64,000 nucleotides of DNA from contig JAVKDJ010000002.1 in assembly GCA_040222275.1 (NCBI GenBank), forward strand, positions 372,001 through 436,000. Direction: 5' to 3'. The notes under the pieces were generated by a model that worked only from the letters and a program-made list of their open reading frames with translations, did no database searches and was not told where the DNA came from. Position 1 is the stretch's first letter. Each line of letters opens with the position of its first letter. This DNA comes from CAXBNB01 sp040222275 (GTDB lineage: Bacteria > Bacteroidota > Bacteroidia > Cytophagales > Cyclobacteriaceae). Of this stretch, positions 60,407 to 64,000 are shown piece by piece. Made by a program: the position numbers and the translations under genes.

Positions 60407-61918
60407 ATGAAAGAAATTAATAAATTAGTTGACATAGTAACAACGCGTCTAAAAAATAATTATGGTGTTTTAGATTTAACAGGTGAAACCGAAAACCCAA
60501 GTAAAGAACAACAACTATATAACGGCGTATTACAAGGCCTTTATCCAGATGACGAAATTGCTGCCAAACTCATGTACGATTCTGACATCTACGACCAACG
60601 ATTTAGAATGCTCAAATCGAGGTTACGTCATAAGCTATATGATTATCTTTTCCATGTAGAATTTAACGACAGTAGATTTAATATATCTACTCAGCACAGA
60701 TTAGAATGTCAGGAGTACATTTATAAAGCTAACATACTTTTCGTTAGTAATGAGTATTCGATGGCAGAAAAACAAATTAATAAAGCGTTTGCCATAGCAG
60801 AGGAGGCTGAGTTTACAGACATCTTAATAGATGGCTATGAAATATTGAGACAGATTTATTCCAAGGACTGTAAGCCTACTGATTTTGAAAATACGATAAG
60901 TAACCTGGACAGGTTAAGAAAGCTCTACAATACAGAAGAGTATGCCAATGACCTATATTTTAAGAACAGGATGCTTCTTACCAAGTCTGTACATTCAAGA
61001 AAATCGAATGTACAAACGACTTTGGACAATGTAGCTATTCTGGAAAAATTATGGAAAGAAACCGGGTCTTTTAACATTTTCGAACATTATTATTTTCTGA
61101 GAGGTTGGTATCTCGAATTGGTTGGAGACTATCAAGGCATTGTCAAGCATACTTATCAGGCGGAAAAAGATGTCAACAAGATGAAGGTAAACCCAATGCG
61201 TTTTGATATCAGGTTCAACATATATATCAGGACCTTCTCCTATTTGTGCCTGCGGGAGTTTGAAAAAGGGTTCGAATCTGCTGAGGAAGGAATGAAAACC
61301 ATAGAGCCAACTACCAGAAACTGGTTTGCGCATATGGAGAACTACTTTCTAATGGCGATGCATACCCGGGATTACGATAGGGCTGCAAAAATTTATAATA
61401 AGGTAGTCAAAAACTCGAGCCTGAAAAAGGTGAGCAAAAAAGCCTCCGAGAGGTGGAAACTCATGAAAGCTTATTTGAATTTTGCTGCACCGCATTTGCA
61501 AATCATCAAACGAGTAACATTCTCTGATTTTTACAACTCGATGGAATATTACAACAAAGACAAGAAGGGGTATAACCTGTCTTTGATCATTCTGGAGTTT
61601 ATGCATATGATGAACAAAGGAAACTTTGACCTGGCGCTGAACAAGATTGAGGCGATTGAGAAGTATTATTACAGACACTTGAACGAGCCAGGAAAGAATC
61701 CACGAGAGAAGCAATTCTTCAAATTGATCAAAGTATTGATTAATTGTGGATATGATGCGACAGAAGCCAGGGTCAACGGCCAAAAGTATGTTGATAAATT
61801 AAAAGAAAAGAACCAACACGAGCCGTTCACAGATCCCGAAATTATTCCTTACGAGCATCTATGGGATATTATGTTGACGAACATCGAAAAAAACAAAGAA
61901 GTGGTTTCGTTGGCTTAA
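60407..61918 (+). CDS. TPR-like helical-repeat protein of unknown function
   Basis: 503 residues, no signal peptide, almost entirely helical. An N-terminal segment (about 1-85: EINKLVDIVTTRLKNNY, then MLKSRLRHKLYDYLFHVEF) resembles the conserved head of a Cytophagales family that I know only as hypothetical proteins. TPR-like hairpins follow (ECQEYIYKANILFVSNEYSM, YFLRGWYLELVGDYQGIVKH, NYFLMAMHTRDYDRAAKIYN, LEFMHMMNKGNFDLALNKIE). No HTH or catalytic motif is seen. It is divergent from the secreted peptide/binding lipoprotein pair and ends at a 20-bp terminator. The function is unknown; a protein- or peptide-binding scaffold is the natural guess. Confidence 0.85.
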   Translation: MKEINKLVDIVTTRLKNNYGVLDLTGETENPSKEQQLYNGVLQGLYPDDEIAAKLMYDSDIYDQRFRMLKSRLRHKLYDYLFHVEFNDSRFNISTQHRLECQEYIYKANILFVSNEYSMAEKQINKAFAIAEEAEFTDILIDGYEILRQIYSKDCKPTDFENTISNLDRLRKLYNTEEYANDLYFKNRMLLTKSVHSRKSNVQTTLDNVAILEKLWKETGSFNIFEHYYFLRGWYLELVGDYQGIVKHTYQAEKDVNKMKVNPMRFDIRFNIYIRTFSYLCLREFEKGFESAEEGMKTIEPTTRNWFAHMENYFLMAMHTRDYDRAAKIYNKVVKNSSLKKVSKKASERWKLMKAYLNFAAPHLQIIKRVTFSDFYNSMEYYNKDKKGYNLSLIILEFMHMMNKGNFDLALNKIEAIEKYYYRHLNEPGKNPREKQFFKLIKVLINCGYDATEARVNGQKYVDKLKEKNQHEPFTDPEIIPYEHLWDIMLTNIEKNKEVVSLA

Positions 61919-61934
61919 GTAATATAAGAAGTTG

Positions 61935-61978
61935 ATTATAAAAAAAGGGAGGTGTAAGCACCTCCCTTTTTTTATAAT
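61935..61978. terminator. Bidirectional intrinsic terminator
   Basis: A perfect 20-bp stem (61935-61954 with 61959-61978) and a four-base loop TAAG. A-run and T-run lie inside the arms, so it can end transcription from both sides. The right arm covers the nth stop codon (61972-61974). Confidence 0.92.
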
Positions 61979-62616
61979 TCATTTTTCTCAAAATACCGAC
62001 AAAATGAGGTAATCGCACATTTTTCACATTTCGGTTTTCGGGCAAGGCAAATGTAGCGACCATGAAGGATCAACCAGTGGTGGGCCTTTGGTACATGCTC
62101 CTCCGGGATGAATTTTACCAGCTGTTTTTCTACTTCTAGCGGTGTACTGGCTTTTTGCGTAACAAGCCCCATCCTTTTTGAAACCCTGAAAACATGTGTA
62201 TCAACAGCCATAGCTGGCTGATCGTACACTACAGAGGCAATTACATTGGCGGTTTTTCTTCCTACCCCGGGAAGTTTTTGCAATTCTTTTATGTCGGATG
62301 GCACCACGTTATTAAAATCCTCAACCAACATTTTGGCCATGCCAATGATATGTTTGGTTTTGTTGTTGGGATAGGAAATACTCTTGATGAATGGAAAAAC
62401 CTCATCGAAAGAAGCCCTGGCCAGTACCTCGGGGCTTGGAAAAGCTGAAAAGAGGGCAGGGGTTGTCAGGTTCACCCTTTTATCGGTGCACTGCGCACTC
62501 AAAATGACCGCTACCAATAGTTGGTATGGGTCATTGTATTCCAATTCGGTCTCTGCGTCGGGATTGTTCTCGCTGAAATAGTCGATAAAACATGCGTACC
62601 TTTCTTTTCTTGTCAT
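61972..62616 (-). CDS. nth: Endonuclease III
   Basis: 214 residues, standard length. Helix-hairpin-helix LPGVGRKTANVI with the catalytic Lys, catalytic Asp in MAVDTHVFRVSKRMGL, and the 4Fe-4S loop C-x6-C-x2-C-x5-C (CLARKPKCEKCAITSFC). It removes oxidised pyrimidines in base-excision repair. A hairpin covers its start codon, and its stop lies inside the bidirectional terminator. Confidence 0.97.
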   Translation of the reverse strand: MTRKERYACFIDYFSENNPDAETELEYNDPYQLLVAVILSAQCTDKRVNLTTPALFSAFPSPEVLARASFDEVFPFIKSISYPNNKTKHIIGMAKMLVEDFNNVVPSDIKELQKLPGVGRKTANVIASVVYDQPAMAVDTHVFRVSKRMGLVTQKASTPLEVEKQLVKFIPEEHVPKAHHWLILHGRYICLARKPKCEKCAITSFCRYFEKNEL

Positions 62617-62647
62617 ATTGCCGGGGTTTTTAAAACTCCGGCAATAT
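62615..62647. promoter_or_regulatory. Hairpin overlapping the nth start codon
   Basis: ATATTGCCGG (62615-62624) pairs with CCGGCAATAT (62638-62647), with an inner GTTTT/AAAAC extension (62626-62630, 62632-62636). The left arm includes two bases of the nth ATG (62614-62616, minus strand). No T-run follows on either strand, so it is probably not a terminator; it could hide the ribosome start region. Confidence 0.4.
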
Positions 62648-62703
62648 ATTGGAAAAGTAAAAAGATTAAAAGCTACGTACCGTCAGGCAGCAGAATCAAT
62701 CAT

Positions 62704-62919
62704 TCAAATAATGGAATAATTAAAAATGTTGGCCATGGCTTTCTCAGAGGGAGCCACAATCAGCCGGTTGAGGTCTTCATAAACAGACCTTAACCCATTC
62801 AGCTTGTCGTTCAACTCCGAATCGCAAATAAGTGCATTTTCGATTTCGGCATTTTCTAAGTCACTTGTCTCCCCATAAATATAGCGGATCAAGTCATTTT
62901 CGGTAAAAAGTTTGGTCAT
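62704..62919 (-). CDS. Small protein overlapping the ECF sigma gene (candidate anti-sigma)
   Basis: 71 residues, soluble and acidic (FTENDLIRYIYGETSDLENA, then NALICDSELNDKLNGLRSVY). The opening resembles the N-terminal helix of zinc-type anti-sigma factors (ELI-YLDGELS...), but there is no HxxxCxxC motif and no TM segment. It overlaps the 3' end of the sigma gene by 26 bases in another frame, which points to translational coupling. An anti-sigma role is inferred from position only. Confidence 0.6.
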   Translation of the reverse strand: MTKLFTENDLIRYIYGETSDLENAEIENALICDSELNDKLNGLRSVYEDLNRLIVAPSEKAMANIFNYSII

Positions 62920-63493
62920 AGGCGATATTTGATTTTTGCATTTTCTTACGCAAATTAATCAAAGCATATCGCATTCGGCCCAGTGCAGTGTTGATACTGA
63001 CATCTGTGGCTTCTGCTATATCCTGAAAACTCATTTGCATATAATGCCTCATTATTAAAACTTCCTTTTGTGTTTCAGGCAATTCCTGAACCAACTTTTT
63101 TAATAACGCATTAGTATCGCTTTTTATTTGAAGTGTCTCAATAGAATCTTCGGCAAATTCCAGGGTATTAAAAACCCTGCTGCCATCTTCCATTACTATA
63201 GTGGGGTATCTTTTGTCTTTTCTAAAGTAGTCGATGGCCAGGTTGTGGGCAATTCTTAAAACCCATGGGAGAAATTTACCCTCTTCATTGTACCTTCCGG
63301 ATTTAATAGTTTTGACCACCTTAATAAAAGTGTCTTGCAGCAAATCCTCTGCTACGTATTTGTCCTTAACTATTAAATAGATTGTAGTAAAAACCCTTGC
63401 CTTGTGTCTGGACACAAGTTCTTCAAAAGCCTCTTCGTTACCGCTTTTGTAGTGTGATACCAAACTGCTATCACTAACACCAAAATTATTCAT
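62894..63493 (-). CDS. RNA polymerase sigma factor, ECF subfamily
   Basis: 199 residues. Region 2 has HYKSGNEEAFEELVSRHKAR, DLLQDTFIKVVKTI and KFLPWVLRIAHNLAIDYFRK; region 4 has ELPETQKEVLIMRHYMQMSF and DIAEATDVSINTALGRMRYA, the usual helix-turn-helix. A longer linker (about 90-125) carries EDGSRVFNTLEFAEDSIETL. It recruits RNA polymerase to a specific promoter set, usually envelope or stress genes. The targets are unknown. Confidence 0.95.
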   Translation of the reverse strand: MNNFGVSDSSLVSHYKSGNEEAFEELVSRHKARVFTTIYLIVKDKYVAEDLLQDTFIKVVKTIKSGRYNEEGKFLPWVLRIAHNLAIDYFRKDKRYPTIVMEDGSRVFNTLEFAEDSIETLQIKSDTNALLKKLVQELPETQKEVLIMRHYMQMSFQDIAEATDVSINTALGRMRYALINLRKKMQKSNIAYDQTFYRK

Positions 63494-63784
63494 CTGTTTA
63501 CCTGTTTGTTTAACGTAGAGGTCTATATCATAAAGAAGAAATGGAGTTTAAGTGTGTTACATAATTTTACTGTAATATCAAATGTATAAAAAAAGAATTT
63601 GCATTCCAAAATTAATTCCGAATAAAGTCATACTTTTTCTTTCTTATGTCATATTTAGTCCCTAAATGTTGGCTAATAGGTCGCCAAATAGAATTTATTT
63701 TTTTAAGATGGAACCGTTTTCTATATTGATTGTTTAGTCTAAGGAGAAACTAATTATTGAACTAATCCCAAAAGAGAGAATGAT

Positions 63785-64000
63785 ATGAAAGCAATTTGGA
63801 ATGGGCAAGTGATCGCCGAAAGCGATGATACTGTAGTGGTTGAGAACAATCACTATTTCCCCAAAAGCTCCGTTAAAAAAGAATTTTTGAAAGACAGTGA
63901 TTCGCACACTGTTTGTCCGTGGAAGGGAACAGCAAGTTACTTTACCGTTGATGTGGACGGAATGAAGAACCAGGATGCAGCCTGGTACTACCCTGCACCG
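63785..64000 (+). CDS. DUF427 domain-containing protein (partial, C-terminus outside window)
   Basis: 72 residues to the window edge. The start MKAIWNGQVIAESDDTVVVE and the segments NNHYFPKSSVKKEF and CPWKGTASYF are the DUF427 signature; full proteins are about 90-95 residues, so roughly 20 are missing. The family is small and beta-rich, of unknown enzymatic role. The 291-bp region between it and the divergent sigma gene is AT-rich and shows no other gene. Confidence 0.9.
   Translation, partial: MKAIWNGQVIAESDDTVVVENNHYFPKSSVKKEFLKDSDSHTVCPWKGTASYFTVDVDGMKNQDAAWYYPAP

Noticed and set aside
1..64000. CRISPR array, prophage, rRNA operon or integrative element
   Set aside because: No regularly spaced direct repeats, integrase, transposase, phage structural genes or rRNA sequence were seen; only one tRNA gene is present, without signs of an attachment site.

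Overview
The window reads as chromosomal DNA of a Bacteroidota bacterium, most likely of the order Cytophagales. Several things support this. Promoters fit the TTTG-N19-TAnnTTTG pattern (tRNA-Phe, gcvT, atpD, tetR) and Shine-Dalgarno sequences are largely absent. atpD-atpC stand apart from the other ATP synthase genes. There are OmpA proteins with PD40 and carboxypeptidase-regulatory domains, a split Fe-S/heme quinone reductase, an Asp/Trp-repeat giant secreted protein, and small families typical of the phylum (DUF4783, DUF6150, DUF4407). Base composition looks even and moderate, and I see no phage, integrase, transposase, CRISPR array or rRNA. It is mostly core genome with a few accessory islands.

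Layout. 1-4.7 kb: lipid and envelope genes (partial sterol-desaturase-type hydroxylase, CvfB-like RNA-binding protein, fatty acid desaturase, LolA-like and TPR secreted proteins). 4.8-9.2 kb: two peptide-type ABC permeases, then a convergent two-gene membrane Fe-S oxidoreductase. 9.2-12.2 kb: tRNA-Phe, a Crp/Fnr regulator, a nitroreductase, a YdcZ-type transporter and a GNAT enzyme. 12.2-14.1 kb: a MITE-like element, gapA, and a TetR regulator whose palindromic site appears to recur at gapA. 14.2-16.8 kb: an outer-membrane beta-barrel protein coupled to a DM13 lipoprotein, then an orphan TRAP-type binding protein. 17-21 kb: clpB and oxyR with palindromic repeats between and beside them. 21.3-28.7 kb: an envelope cluster on the minus strand, with two tandem PD40-OmpA paralogues, a short OmpA protein and a patatin fused to a beta-barrel.

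28.8-38.9 kb is mainly housekeeping on the plus strand: PnuC/NadR-type NAD salvage, a histidine kinase, atpDC, dtd, a MazG-type hydrolase, GH15 (minus strand), tpiA and prmA. 39-47 kb has a GH20 hexosaminidase lipoprotein, a 1,650-residue secreted protein of unknown function and a lone receiver-domain protein. 47-58 kb holds gcvT, comB, small membrane and secreted proteins, glutamate-type dehydrogenase, psd, rluB, scpB, a zinc-less DksA-like protein, comM and gmhA. 58-62 kb carries an oligopeptide-binding lipoprotein behind a small secreted peptide gene, divergent from a TPR-like helical protein. 62-64 kb has nth, an ECF sigma factor with an overlapping small gene, and a partial DUF427 gene.

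The best candidates for something undescribed are these: the secreted peptide / peptide-binding lipoprotein / TPR-like protein locus (58.2-61.9 kb), which resembles the parts list of a peptide-signalling system; the TetR-gapA shared operator; the nested-palindrome MITE family; and the giant DDGWG-repeat protein. All functional claims come from reading the sequence and from family knowledge; no database search was run.
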